DNA of 63,803 nucleotides from Actinomycetales bacterium (GCA_012719445.1 JAAYAH010000068.1:1-63803), one strand, 5' to 3'. Positions 8,822 through 17,616 are shown, counted from the first letter of the stretch. Numbers and translations: made by a program. The notes: generated from the sequence alone by a model not told the origin.

Positions 8822-9622
8822 TCAGAAGCCTGCCGCCCCGAGGTACCAGTCGGCGATGGGCCGGGCGAAGGGCACGGCCAGCCAGGCGCCGACGAGCATG
8901 GACGGCCCGTAGGGGACCATGCTCTTCCGGCCGACCCGGCCCACCGCCATCAGGGCGACGCCGACGAGACCGCCGACCATGAACCCGAGGAATCCCCCGA
9001 CCACGAGATGGGCCCAGGAGAGCCACCCGAGGTACATGCCGAGGACGCCGGAGAGCTTGACGTCCCCGAGCCCCATCGCCTCCTTGCGCAGGAGGAGCAG
9101 GGAGAAGAACCACAGCGCGAAGAACAGTGCGAACAGGGCCGCCCCGCCCACTGCGGCCCGTACCGCCACCGCGGGACTGCCGTCGACAAGGGCCGGCACG
9201 GCGAGCAGCACCGCCGCGACCGGGTAGCTGGGCAGCACGATGACGTCGGGGAGGCGCCGGACGTCGAGATCGATGACCGCGAGAGCGATGGAGATCGCCG
9301 CCAGGTAGAGGAAGGCCGGCAGCGCGGCGTCGTATCCCCGCCAGAGCGCGACCCCGCCGAAGGCGACCGCGGTCCCGGCCTCGACGAGCGGGTAGCGGAC
9401 GCTGATGGGTGCTCCGCAGCAGCGCGCACGCCGCCGGAGCACCACCCAGCTCAGCACCGGGATGTTGTCCCTCGGGGAGATCGGTTCCCCGCAGGCGGGG
9501 CAGGCCGATCGGGGGCGCACCACGGACCGGCGCTCCGGCACCCGGTAGATCACCACGTTGAGGAAGGACCCCACGGCCAGGCCGAGCACGACGCAGAGAA
9601 TCACCAGTGGCGCGATCGTCAT
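8822..9622 (-). CDS. pilD: Prepilin peptidase (leader peptidase/N-methyltransferase)
   Basis: Polytopic membrane aspartyl protease of 266 residues that cleaves class III prepilin leaders after Gly and methylates the new N-terminus. About eight hydrophobic segments are visible. The catalytic aspartates fit I-D-L-D-V-R-R-L-P-D (about 128-137) and G-L-G-D-V-K-L (about 182-188). The cytosolic zinc loop has one normal pair (C-P-A-C, about 41-44), but the second is R-A-R-C-C-G-A-P, with Ala where a Cys of the usual C-x-x-C stands. Hairpins isolate the gene from the minor pilins upstream. Clients are the five prepilin-like proteins nearby. Confidence 0.93.
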   Translation of the reverse strand: MTIAPLVILCVVLGLAVGSFLNVVIYRVPERRSVVRPRSACPACGEPISPRDNIPVLSWVVLRRRARCCGAPISVRYPLVEAGTAVAFGGVALWRGYDAALPAFLYLAAISIALAVIDLDVRRLPDVIVLPSYPVAAVLLAVPALVDGSPAVAVRAAVGGAALFALFFALWFFSLLLLRKEAMGLGDVKLSGVLGMYLGWLSWAHLVVGGFLGFMVGGLVGVALMAVGRVGRKSMVPYGPSMLVGAWLAVPFARPIADWYLGAAGF

Positions 9623-9634
9623 GGTGCTGACTCT

Positions 9635-9675
9635 AGGCGGAGCGGGGCCTCCTCCGGATGAGCCCCGCTCCGCCT
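9635..9675 (-). terminator. Hairpin terminator after the minor pilin genes
   Basis: AGGCGGAGCGGGGC at 9635-9648 pairs perfectly with 9662-9675, a 14-bp stem with a 13-base loop. It begins 14 bases after the PilX-like stop on the minus strand and precedes pilD. It has no T-tract. The likely role is the end of the minor pilin transcript. Confidence 0.7.
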
Positions 9676-9688
9676 CGTGAGTCGTCGG

Positions 9689-11491
9689 TCACTCGCTGAA
9701 TCCGACCACGCCCCACGGCGCCGTGGTCGGCTCCAGGAAGAACGGCGGCGGCATGCTCATCAGGCGACTGTCGTAGACGTAGTCCTTGAGATAGCCGGAA
9801 CCGCCGCTGGTCCCGACCGGCCCCCGGTGCCGCTGGTAGATCCCGCCCCTGACCTTGAGCGTCCCCAGGTCGTTGCCCCTGGTGTAGTTCTGCACGGTGA
9901 AGGAGTTGTCCACCGACAGGATCGCCGCGTCGATCTCCAGGTTGTTCGCGACATTGGTCAGGTTGCTGCCGGACGAGTTGACCGGGTGGTAGGTCTTCAC
10001 GAACCCCTGGGCGACCAGGCCGAGGACGTCGGTCACCGAGGTGTTGATGGAGCTCCCGTTCCAGACCTGCTGGTGGTAGACGAGGTCGTCGGTGACGATG
10101 ATGTCGTTGGCCGAGGCGATGGTGAGCTGGCCCTTCAGGGTGCCCTGGACGAAGACGTCACCCGCCCGGCAGTCGTAGGGCGTGATGTCGTTGGTGATCG
10201 GGTACGTCTGCAACGACTTGCCGTTGCCGGGGCAGGTTCCGGTGTGGTTGTCGACGTAGACGACCCCGTTCGCCGGCAGGCCCAGACCGTTGCCCGGCCC
10301 GCAGCCCGGGTTGACCGCGCCGGAGGTCCCGTTGGTGACGTTCATCGTGCCGTCGGAGTTCAGCACGATCTTGGTCGGGCCGGTGTAGAGACACCCGCCA
10401 CTCACCGCGGCGTCCCGGATGGACGCGTTCGTCGGCGGCATGTCCAGCACCCGGGTGGCGATGGTCGGCTTGTACCCCGAGGAGACCGGCGCCGCGGTGG
10501 AGCCGTTCTTCCGCCACGGCTTGCTCAGGGTGCCGGTGTCCACGCTGGGCGGCGGGTCGTAGGTGGCCTGCCAGTAGGTCTCGGCCGTGCCCTTGAAGTG
10601 CGGCCCGGTGTACCCGTTGTTCGGCATGAGCAGCAGGGCGTCCTTGGTGTACATCGGCCCGTTGATCACGTCACCGCCGACGAAGTTGATGTCGCAGGAC
10701 GCCGCCGCGGTGCCGTTGGACCGGGTGAGGGTCACCGTGTCGGTCACCGGGGTCTGGTCGACCCACGAGCCCCCGACCTTCCTCTTCCAGTACGTGGTCA
10801 CGGTCTGGGTTGGCAGCCCCCGGGTACCGCTCGCGGGCGGCACCGAGTAGTAGTACCGGGCACAGGCCTGGGCGCCGGTCGGAGTCAGCCCCGAGAACAC
10901 CTCCTTGCTCTTGCACCCGGTGGAGTAGTGGGTGCACGACCAGTTGGAGACGGTGTAGGTCTTCTGGTACGAGGGGTAGCTCGACGCGTACGTCTCGTAG
11001 TAGACCGTCGGGGAGGAGGACTCCTTGTCCGTGTAGTAGATGAACTGGAGGAAGCCCTCCTTGCGCAGGTCCACCGTGACCGAGCGGGTCGAGATGCCGA
11101 CCTTGCCCTCGGCCTTGATCCTGATCAGGCCGGGCGTGGTCGCCGGGGTCGCGACCACGGAGTACTTGTACTGGGCGGCCTTCCCGCCGGTGCTGCCCGG
11201 CACCGTCGCCCAGGTGTCCCGGGCGAGCTCGGGGGGGCTGCCGGGGCACGGCGCGGCCCAGTGCGTGTCGCAGGCGTTGAGCCGGGACAGGAAGTCGTCG
11301 ATCCCGGCCTGGGCTGCCGCCATGGCCGCCGCGTAGTCCTGGGACTTCCGGGAGTGCGCGACGTTGTTGGCCGCGTAGATGGTCGCCGCGAGCACCAGCA
11401 GCATGAGCACCGCCATCGTGCCGACGACGCTGATGAGGGCGAAGCCCTCGTCACCCGAGACGAGACGCCTGCGCCGGTACCACCACCTCAT
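9689..11491 (-). CDS. PilX/GspK-like large minor pilin
   Basis: A 600-residue pilin-like protein. A basic leader ends in G-D-E-G (13-16), followed by F-A-L-I-S-V-V and a hydrophobic helix to about residue 40. Position +5 after the cleavage site is Ser, not the Glu of ordinary pilins, as in GspK/PilX-like initiators. The large exported part is rich in Tyr, Ser, Thr and Asn, with several Cys, and its C-terminal half suggests a beta-helix-like surface domain. It is last of four minor pilin genes, beside a strong terminator. It may form or cap the pilus tip and bind surfaces. The domain itself is unknown to me. Confidence 0.78.
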   Translation of the reverse strand: MRWWYRRRRLVSGDEGFALISVVGTMAVLMLLVLAATIYAANNVAHSRKSQDYAAAMAAAQAGIDDFLSRLNACDTHWAAPCPGSPPELARDTWATVPGSTGGKAAQYKYSVVATPATTPGLIRIKAEGKVGISTRSVTVDLRKEGFLQFIYYTDKESSSPTVYYETYASSYPSYQKTYTVSNWSCTHYSTGCKSKEVFSGLTPTGAQACARYYYSVPPASGTRGLPTQTVTTYWKRKVGGSWVDQTPVTDTVTLTRSNGTAAASCDINFVGGDVINGPMYTKDALLLMPNNGYTGPHFKGTAETYWQATYDPPPSVDTGTLSKPWRKNGSTAAPVSSGYKPTIATRVLDMPPTNASIRDAAVSGGCLYTGPTKIVLNSDGTMNVTNGTSGAVNPGCGPGNGLGLPANGVVYVDNHTGTCPGNGKSLQTYPITNDITPYDCRAGDVFVQGTLKGQLTIASANDIIVTDDLVYHQQVWNGSSINTSVTDVLGLVAQGFVKTYHPVNSSGSNLTNVANNLEIDAAILSVDNSFTVQNYTRGNDLGTLKVRGGIYQRHRGPVGTSGGSGYLKDYVYDSRLMSMPPPFFLEPTTAPWGVVGFSE

Positions 11492-11580
11492 GGCTTCCGT
11501 TCCTCTCCTCCTCGGCCGGCTCCGGATCCCCTGCCCCGTCCCACCCGGCGTCGGGCACTGATCGAGCTACTCGATGGTCA

Positions 11581-12276
11581 CTACTGGTTGAGCAGGGTCA
11601 CCCGGGTGACCGCGGTGGTGCCGATGCTCCTGGTCGTGCTCTTGGTGGCGACCTTGACCCAGATCTCCACCGCCTCCACGTCGCCGAGCGCCCCGCTGGC
11701 CAACGTGCCGTCGACGTTGTCGAGGCTGGTCACCGCAACCCCGTCGGCGTCGACCCCGATATCCCCCGCGGCGAGGTAGGTGAACATCGGCAGCGAGCCG
11801 TTGGCGACCCCGGTGCCGATGGTGCGGGTGTTCCCGGTCCCCGGCCAGGACGTCGTGGCCCCGACGACCACGGCCGTCTTGACGTTCATCTTGAGGACGT
11901 CGCCGTCTCGGTAGATCCGCACCTTCGACGGCGGGGTGTCGGCACTGGGCGCACCGCTCCGGTTGCCGTCCGCTGCGTAGAAGACCACCTCGTCCGGGGT
12001 CGCCACCTCGAAGGGGGTGAGGGCACCGGTGCCGTCCGGGTCGACGGCCAGGCGGAGCATCCGGGAGGTGTTCTCGGTGAGGATCTTCGCCTGCTGGGTG
12101 TCGGCGGTTCTCGCGTCGGAGTCGTACGCGGCGTTGGCCCCCTGGATGAAGGTCGTGACGATCATCGTGCCGAGCACGCTGACCAGGATCATCGAGATGA
12201 GCAGCTCGACGAGGCTGACCCCGGCGTCATCCCTCGTCGGGCCACCGGCGGCACGGCCGGACGGGATCAGATTCAT
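11581..12276 (-). CDS. PilW-like minor pilin
   Basis: A 231-residue prepilin-like protein. Its leader ends R-D-D-A-G (about 15-19), followed by V-S-L-V-E-L-L-I-S-M and a hydrophobic helix. Glu at +5 is kept, while +1 is Val rather than Phe. The globular part, about 180 residues, lacks Cys. It overlaps the PilV-like gene upstream by four bases (ATGA). The PilW label is from size and order only. It is probably part of a minor pilin priming complex with its PilV- and PilX-like neighbours. Confidence 0.78.
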   Translation of the reverse strand: MNLIPSGRAAGGPTRDDAGVSLVELLISMILVSVLGTMIVTTFIQGANAAYDSDARTADTQQAKILTENTSRMLRLAVDPDGTGALTPFEVATPDEVVFYAADGNRSGAPSADTPPSKVRIYRDGDVLKMNVKTAVVVGATTSWPGTGNTRTIGTGVANGSLPMFTYLAAGDIGVDADGVAVTSLDNVDGTLASGALGDVEAVEIWVKVATKSTTRSIGTTAVTRVTLLNQ

Positions 12277-13610
12277 GGCACGTTCACCACCAGAGGGGCG
12301 GGGTCACCGGTCACTGCGCCCTCCGTGACCGTCACCGAGGGCAGCGTCGCCAGCGGGGTGTCGGTGTCGAGTCCCGCGTAGAGGGTCCAGGTACCGGCCG
12401 GCAACGCCATGGTCAGCGCCTCGGCGTCGCCGGCACCGCTGGTCCCGGGCAGGACGAACCCCTCGCTCGTCGAGCAGTCGGCGTTCACCGCCCACACCGT
12501 GTACCCGGCGACGTGCACCCCGCCCTGCTTCACGACGACCCGGATCCCGCCGGCGGGGGTGACCGCCTCACTGGTCGTCGCTCCGGGGTTGACGCCGACC
12601 AGGACCGGGACGGCGGGCTTGGCGGTCGAGCAGGTGCCGACCCACGCCTGGTACCCGGAGGTGGCGGGGAAGAGACCCGTGACCGTGAAGGCTCCCCCGC
12701 CGGTCTCGGCGCACGGGGGGGTGCCGCAGCCGGGGTAGTCCTGGACCCCGCCGGCGAAGTTGGCGTTGCCGAGGGTCACTCCGAGGGCGGGGAACCCGCT
12801 CAACGGCACCGTGGGCAGCGGATAGGCCGCGCCCGGGGTCGGCACCGTGAGACTGATCGTCGAGGCCTTGTTGTAGATGAAGGCCGGCAGCTTGGTGACC
12901 TCCCCCTCGACCACGCTGACCGGGGTCTGGGTGACGCTCGCGTTGCCCAACTGGTCCACGTAGCCCGTCGTCGCCACCGTGGCCGAGTAGGTGGTGCCGG
13001 GGGACTGGTTCGCGAACACCGCGCACCCGTCGGACTTGGTCACCGCGGTACTGCCGTTGCTCAGGGCCACGGTGACCCCGGGGATCCCGGAGCCGTCGTC
13101 GCCCTGGACCGGGACGGAGAGGACCCCGGTGCCGTTGCCGATCCCGGTCACCGGCAGCGCCAGCAGGGTGTCGCTCACCACCGGCTTGACGCCGTTCATC
13201 CGCTCCCAGGTCACCTCGACGTGCGCCCGCTTGAAGGCCGCGGGTCCACTGGCCCCGGAGCAGGCCGACCCGCTGCCGGCCAGGGCGTCCAGGGTCACCG
13301 TCTGGTCCAGGTAGTACGTCCGCCCGTCCAGCACCACGTTCTGCCTGGCGGCGTCCCCATCCGCGATGTTCTCGGCCTTCATCCCGCGCAGGGTCTCGAT
13401 CTGCCGGGCTGCGAGATCGGCCGCGACCACGCGGGCCTCGTTGCTCCGCGCGGTCCCCAGGGTGCTGGTCAGGGCCGTCCCGGCCGTCGCGGCAATGATC
13501 ATGAACAGCACGAAGGCTACGACGACCTCGGCGAGGGTGAAGCCGCCGTCCCCCCGGGGGGAGGACGGCGACCCGGCCCGCGGCACAACGGAACGCCACG
13601 CTCTCAGCAT
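12273..13610 (-). CDS. PilV-like minor pilin with carboxypeptidase-regulatory-like domain
   Basis: A 445-residue prepilin-like protein. After a 23-residue leader ending D-G-G, the segment F-T-L-A-E-V-V-V-A-F is a standard pilin N-terminal helix with Glu at +5. The first 150 residues look like a PilV/PulJ minor pilin. The rest is beta-rich: about 165-235 (V-P-V-Q-G-D-D-G-S-G-I-P-G-V-T-V-A-L) resembles carboxypeptidase-regulatory-like or Ig-like surface modules, with further related repeats up to the end. It overlaps the neighbours at both ends (7 and 4 bases). Inference: an adhesive or stabilising domain at the pilus tip. Confidence 0.78.
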   Translation of the reverse strand: MLRAWRSVVPRAGSPSSPRGDGGFTLAEVVVAFVLFMIIAATAGTALTSTLGTARSNEARVVAADLAARQIETLRGMKAENIADGDAARQNVVLDGRTYYLDQTVTLDALAGSGSACSGASGPAAFKRAHVEVTWERMNGVKPVVSDTLLALPVTGIGNGTGVLSVPVQGDDGSGIPGVTVALSNGSTAVTKSDGCAVFANQSPGTTYSATVATTGYVDQLGNASVTQTPVSVVEGEVTKLPAFIYNKASTISLTVPTPGAAYPLPTVPLSGFPALGVTLGNANFAGGVQDYPGCGTPPCAETGGGAFTVTGLFPATSGYQAWVGTCSTAKPAVPVLVGVNPGATTSEAVTPAGGIRVVVKQGGVHVAGYTVWAVNADCSTSEGFVLPGTSGAGDAEALTMALPAGTWTLYAGLDTDTPLATLPSVTVTEGAVTGDPAPLVVNVP

Positions 13611-14020
13611 GGAAGGCTCCCCAGCGCCCCGACTTCGACCCTGCCCTCATTGCTGCGGAAACGCAGTTCGCGATTCGGGACCTTGTCGTGACTCCCTCTG
13701 ATGCAGTAAGTGGACGCGACGACAGTGATGTCGAGTCGCGTCCATTCCCCGAGCCGGAGCCCTTCGCTCCCCAGCAGCGGACTGGTCTCGTCCGCACCGT
13801 TCAGATCGCTCAGCACATTCCCCGTGGTCGAACTCCAGCCTTCGATCGCGACCGCGGTGTTCCGGAGATCCTGCATTGCGACCCTCTCGTTGGCCTTCTC
13901 GCGCTGGCTCAGGAAGGTCGGGATGGCGATGACGGACAGAATGCCAATGATCACAACCGTCACCAGCAGCTCGACCAGGGTGAACCCAAGATCATCACGC
14001 GCGGGTTGCATACCGGGCAC
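13604..14020 (-). CDS. Second type IV pilin-like protein
   Basis: A 138-residue prepilin. Leader V-P-G-M-Q-P-A-R-D-D-L-G is followed by F-T-L-V-E-L-L-V-T-V-V-I-I-G, a textbook pilin helix. Two Cys (near residues 103 and 138) could form the C-terminal disulfide loop. The GTG at 14020 is preferred: AGGAGG lies seven bases upstream, whereas the GTG two codons earlier would sit directly on it. Its N-terminus strongly resembles PilA next door, suggesting duplication, but it lies beyond the hairpin and heads the minor pilin set, so it may be a lower-abundance subunit. Confidence 0.86.
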   Translation of the reverse strand: MPGMQPARDDLGFTLVELLVTVVIIGILSVIAIPTFLSQREKANERVAMQDLRNTAVAIEGWSSTTGNVLSDLNGADETSPLLGSEGLRLGEWTRLDITVVASTYCIRGSHDKVPNRELRFRSNEGRVEVGALGSLPC

Positions 14021-14097
14021 GGACACACCTCCTCTCGGTGCCTCCTCGTCGGTCAGTCAGTCCCCTCCAGGTCGGCCCAGTGGCCTGATTCCCGACG

Positions 14098-14139
14098 CCT
14101 GAGGGGCGGTGCCGGCAGGCACCGGCACCGCCCCTCAGG
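14098..14139 (-). terminator. Strong hairpin directly after pilA
   Basis: CCTGAGGGGCGGTGCCGG at 14098-14115 pairs perfectly with 14122-14139 around the loop CAGGCA, an 18-bp stem. It starts 28 bases after the pilA stop. It lies between the major pilin and the minor pilin genes on the minus strand. It would end most transcripts after pilA, giving an excess of major pilin, or protect the pilA mRNA 3' end. Confidence 0.8.
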
Positions 14140-14167
14140 TCATGTCGTGACGAGATCGGTCATGTCA

Positions 14168-14566
14168 TCAGGTGCAGACGGTCAGCGATGGCTTGCCGGT
14201 CGCGCTGCTGAAGTAGTAGGTCTTGGTCGCGGGCAGGTTCGCGTGGTCGGCGCTCATGCAGTAGGCGGTGTCGCTTTGCGAGATCACCGCGAGGGTCACG
14301 CCGTCGGAGGTCTTGACCGCGTAGTCGCCGGTGAGCTGGGCGAGGGTCGGGTAGGTGCCGTTGTCACCGAAGTAGCTCTCCGCCTGGGTGGCGGCGTTGC
14401 GCAGGTCCGACTGGGCCGCGCGGGCCCACGCCTTCTCGCGCTGGTTGAGGAACGTCGGGATGGCGATGGCGGCGAGGATTCCGATGATGATGACCACGAC
14501 CAGGAGCTCGACGAGGGTGAAGCCCTCATCGCGCTCCTCCATGGACTTGCGGATGCGAGCGAGCAT
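14168..14566 (-). CDS. pilA: Major type IV pilin PilA
   Basis: Likely major pilus subunit, 132 residues. A 15-residue basic leader ends in D-E-G, followed by F-T-L-V-E-L-L-V-V-V-I-I-I-G, the class III cleavage site and polymerisation helix, with Glu at +5. The globular part of about 90 residues has two Cys (C-M near 106 and the penultimate residue), suited to a disulfide loop. Small size, an own intergenic region on each side and the following hairpin point to high independent expression. The upstream 215 bases (14567-14781) contain small inverted repeats such as CACCGTC/GACGGTG (14709-14725) but no promoter I can call. Confidence 0.9.
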   Translation of the reverse strand: MLARIRKSMEERDEGFTLVELLVVVIIIGILAAIAIPTFLNQREKAWARAAQSDLRNAATQAESYFGDNGTYPTLAQLTGDYAVKTSDGVTLAVISQSDTAYCMSADHANLPATKTYYFSSATGKPSLTVCT

Positions 14567-14781
14567 CTGCCGTTCCCTTCCTGGGAGTTCGGGGCGCGAG
14601 AGCCCCTGGAGGTGATGACGCTTGGGGTATCGGCCGCGGCGCCGAGTCCTTGAGACCTGTGAACGGAATGGGCTCCGCGTCCATCCGGTCGGCCTACCCG
14701 ACGTCAGCCACCGTCACGGACGGTGAGACCCGGTCCGCCGACCGGGCGACCGTCCGCGATGGTGCCGCGGACGGACGGTCT

Positions 14782-16008
14782 CTACTTGATCAGTTCGAAG
14801 ATCTTGAAGATGGGCATGTAGAGAGCGATGATCATCCCGCCGACGATGCCGCCCAGGATGGCGATCATCAGCGGCTCCATCAAGGCGGTCAGGGACTCGG
14901 TCGTCGCCTCCACCTCGGAGTCGTAGAACTCACCGATCTTGTAGAGCATGGTGTCCAGGGCACCGGTGTCCTCGCCGACCGCGAGCATCTGCACCACCAT
15001 CGGCGGGAAGACCTTGTGCCGCTCCAGCGGCCCGGTCAGCGACTCGCCGCTGCGCACGCTGTTCTGGACGTCGTGCACCGCCTTGGCCACCACGACGTTG
15101 CCGGTGGTGTCGGCGACGATGTCGAGCGCCTGGAGGATGGGCACCCCGGCGCGGGTCATGGCGCCGAGGTTGCGGGCGAAGCGGCTCAGGGCCACCTTCT
15201 GGAACAGCGGCCCGAACACCGGCAACTTGAACTTGACCGGGTCGACGACGTCGCGGACCCCCGCCTTGTGGCGCACCTTCGACCAGACCACGGCGAAGAC
15301 GATCAGTGACACCAGTGTCAGCGGACCGACCCACTTCATCTGCTCGCTGAGGAAGACCAGCACCTTCGTCGGCGCCGGGAGGTCCCCGCCGAGGTCCTCG
15401 AACATCTTCTTGAAGATCGGGACGATGAAGATGAGCATGCCGGCCACGGCCAGCACCGCCATGATCAGGACGACCACCGGATAGGTCATCCCGGACTTGA
15501 TCTTTCCGCGGAGCTTCGACTCGGCCTCGAAGTTGTCCGCCACCTGGAGCAACGTGCTCTCCAGGAAGCCGCCCACCTCACCGGCCCGACACATGTTGAT
15601 CATCAGGGGTGGGAAGACCAGCGGGTGCTTGGCCATGGCGTTGGACAGGGCGACCCCACCCTCGACCTCGTTGCGCACCTCCCCGAGCACCTTGGCCAGG
15701 CCACGGCTCTCGGTCTGCTCGCTGAGGATCGTCAGCGCGCGGAGCAGCGACAGGCCGGAGCTCACCATCGTGGCGAACTGCCGGGACATGATGGTGAGGT
15801 CCTTGAGCGAGACCCGGCCGCTGCCCGGCAGCGTGATCTCACGCTTGAGCCCGCCGCCCCCCGACTCGCGGATGCTGACGGGGGCGTAGCCCATCCCCCG
15901 CAGCTTGCGCACGAGCGCCGCCTCGTTCTGGGCGTCCAGCCGGCCGCTGACCAGCTTGCCCTGACGGTCACGGACGGAGTACTCGAAGGTCTTGGTGGCA
16001 GTAGCCAT
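14782..16008 (-). CDS. pilC: Type IV pilus platform protein PilC
   Basis: Inner-membrane platform of 408 residues on which the PilB and PilT motors act. Two repeated T2SF domains can be seen: one near residues 70-190, with M-S-R-Q-F-A-T-M-V-S-S-G and N-M-C-R-A-G-E-V-G-G, and one near 275-400, with R-F-A-R-N-L-G-A-M and Q-M-L-A-V-G-E-D-T-G. Hydrophobic helices lie near 170-195, 220-240 and 380-400. The ATG at 16008 has AGGAG seven bases upstream; a longer frame runs back into pilT and is rejected. Confidence 0.95.
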   Translation of the reverse strand: MATATKTFEYSVRDRQGKLVSGRLDAQNEAALVRKLRGMGYAPVSIRESGGGGLKREITLPGSGRVSLKDLTIMSRQFATMVSSGLSLLRALTILSEQTESRGLAKVLGEVRNEVEGGVALSNAMAKHPLVFPPLMINMCRAGEVGGFLESTLLQVADNFEAESKLRGKIKSGMTYPVVVLIMAVLAVAGMLIFIVPIFKKMFEDLGGDLPAPTKVLVFLSEQMKWVGPLTLVSLIVFAVVWSKVRHKAGVRDVVDPVKFKLPVFGPLFQKVALSRFARNLGAMTRAGVPILQALDIVADTTGNVVVAKAVHDVQNSVRSGESLTGPLERHKVFPPMVVQMLAVGEDTGALDTMLYKIGEFYDSEVEATTESLTALMEPLMIAILGGIVGGMIIALYMPIFKIFELIK

Positions 16009-16019
16009 GATCGTGCTCC

Positions 16020-17522
16020 TCAGCCCAGGCCGCACAGGCGGTTGAAGTCCTCGACGTGGTGGCACTTCTCCAGACCGTGCTCGTAGGCGACGTGCCGTGC
16101 CCGGACCAGCTCCGCCAGGTGCTGGTCGAGGGTGTGCATGCCGAACTGCGCCCCGGCCTGCATCGACGAGTAGATCTGGTGGGTCTTGCCCTCCCGGATC
16201 AGGTTCCGGATCGCAGGGGTGGCCACGAGCACCTCGGTGGCCACCACCCGCCCCGTGCCGTCCGCCCGCTTGCACAGGGTCTGGCAGGCGATGCCCTGGA
16301 TGGTGCCGGCGAGCTGCACCCGGATCTGCTGCTGCTGGTGCGGCGGGAACACGTCGATGACCCGGTCGATGGTCTGCGCTGCGTCCTGGGTGTGCAGGGT
16401 CGCGAACACCAGGTGGCCGGTCTCGGCCGCGGTGAGGGCGACCGAGATGGTCTCCAGGTCCCGCATCTCGCCGACGAGGATGATGTCCGGGTCCTGCCGC
16501 AGCGCGTGCTTGAGCGCGTTGGAGAACGACCGGGTGTCCTCGCCCACCTCGCGCTGGTTGACCAGGCACGACTTGTGCCGGTGCAGGAACTCGATCGGAT
16601 CCTCCACGGTCATGATGTGCTCGCGCCGGGTGGAGTTGGCGAGGTCGATCAGGGCGGCCAGCGTCGTCGACTTGCCGGAGCCGGTGGGACCGGTGACGAG
16701 CACCATCCCCCGCGGCAGGCTGGCGAAGTTGGCGACGGACGGCGGGATGCCGAGGCTCGCCAGGCTCTTGATCTCGTAGGGGATCACCCGGAAGGCGGCC
16801 CCGATCGACTCCCGCTGGCGGTAGAGGTTCACCCGGAACCGCGCCTTGCCCGGGAGCGAGTAGGCGAAGTCGAGCTCCAGGTCCTCCTCGAACCGCTCCC
16901 GCTGCTTCTGGGTGAGCACCGAGTAGAGGACCCGCTGCAGCATCGGCGAGGTCATCGCGTCGATGCCGTCGATCGGAGCCAGGTCACCGTGCAGCCGGAC
17001 CAGCGGCGGCGACCCCGCGGAGAGGTGCACGTCGGAGGCGTTGAGCTCGAGCATCCGGGTGAGGATCGTCGGGAGGTCGACGTCGCCCTCGGCGACACCC
17101 TGCTCGGTCGTCGCCCGCTGGTACGCCTCCTGCCGCGCTCCGTCCCCGTCCGCGAGGCCCAGTCCGGCCGACGGGGGCTGGCCGGGTTGCTGCCGGCCGA
17201 ACGCCGGCTGCCCCTGCTGGCCGGGGTACTGCTGGGCCGGGACCTGCTGGGTCGGCGCGCCCGCCGACCGGGGGACCCGCGGCGGCTGTGCCTGGGCCTG
17301 GGCCGGCCCGCCCTGCCCCGGAACGGTCGGCTGCGGACGGGTCGCGGGAGGCGCCCCGGCGATCCCCGGCCCGTCCGAACCCCAGGCGTGACCGGCTCGG
17401 GGCTGCGGTGCCGGGTACGCGGCTCCGGACGACGACCCGCCACCCTGGCGGTGGCCGCCCTGGGACGGGTACGGCTCCCCCGCCTGCCGGTCCTGACGCT
17501 GGCCCTGGCCCCTGCGCTCCAC
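16020..17522 (-). CDS. pilT: Type IV pilus retraction ATPase PilT
   Basis: Hexameric cytosolic ATPase that depolymerises the pilus. The C-terminal 350 residues are a full PilT: Walker A G-P-T-G-S-G-K-S-T, Walker B I-I-L-V-G-E-M-R-D-L-E-T, and the PilT hallmark A-I-R-N-L-I-R-E-G-K-T-H-Q-I. It differs from usual PilT (about 340-370 residues) by a 130-residue Gln/Pro/Gly-rich, low-complexity N-terminal extension, giving 500 residues. The GTG start at 17522 follows GGGAGG by five bases. It lies between pilB and pilC with short gaps, probably one transcript. Confidence 0.95.
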   Translation of the reverse strand: MERRGQGQRQDRQAGEPYPSQGGHRQGGGSSSGAAYPAPQPRAGHAWGSDGPGIAGAPPATRPQPTVPGQGGPAQAQAQPPRVPRSAGAPTQQVPAQQYPGQQGQPAFGRQQPGQPPSAGLGLADGDGARQEAYQRATTEQGVAEGDVDLPTILTRMLELNASDVHLSAGSPPLVRLHGDLAPIDGIDAMTSPMLQRVLYSVLTQKQRERFEEDLELDFAYSLPGKARFRVNLYRQRESIGAAFRVIPYEIKSLASLGIPPSVANFASLPRGMVLVTGPTGSGKSTTLAALIDLANSTRREHIMTVEDPIEFLHRHKSCLVNQREVGEDTRSFSNALKHALRQDPDIILVGEMRDLETISVALTAAETGHLVFATLHTQDAAQTIDRVIDVFPPHQQQQIRVQLAGTIQGIACQTLCKRADGTGRVVATEVLVATPAIRNLIREGKTHQIYSSMQAGAQFGMHTLDQHLAELVRARHVAYEHGLEKCHHVEDFNRLCGLG

Positions 17523-17616
17523 GTGGTCCTCCCTCGGGCAGGCTTCGGCGACCCGCCGTGACCCTCTGTCGGTGTGTCGGCGTCGACGAGGGTGGTCTTG
17601 AGTCACCCGACCGGAG

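Noticed and set aside
14709-14775. Terminator after pilC from the small inverted repeats upstream of pilA
   Set aside because: The stems are only 7-8 bp (CACCGTC/GACGGTG and CCGTCCGC/GCGGACGG) and could equally be promoter-region sites, so no call was made.
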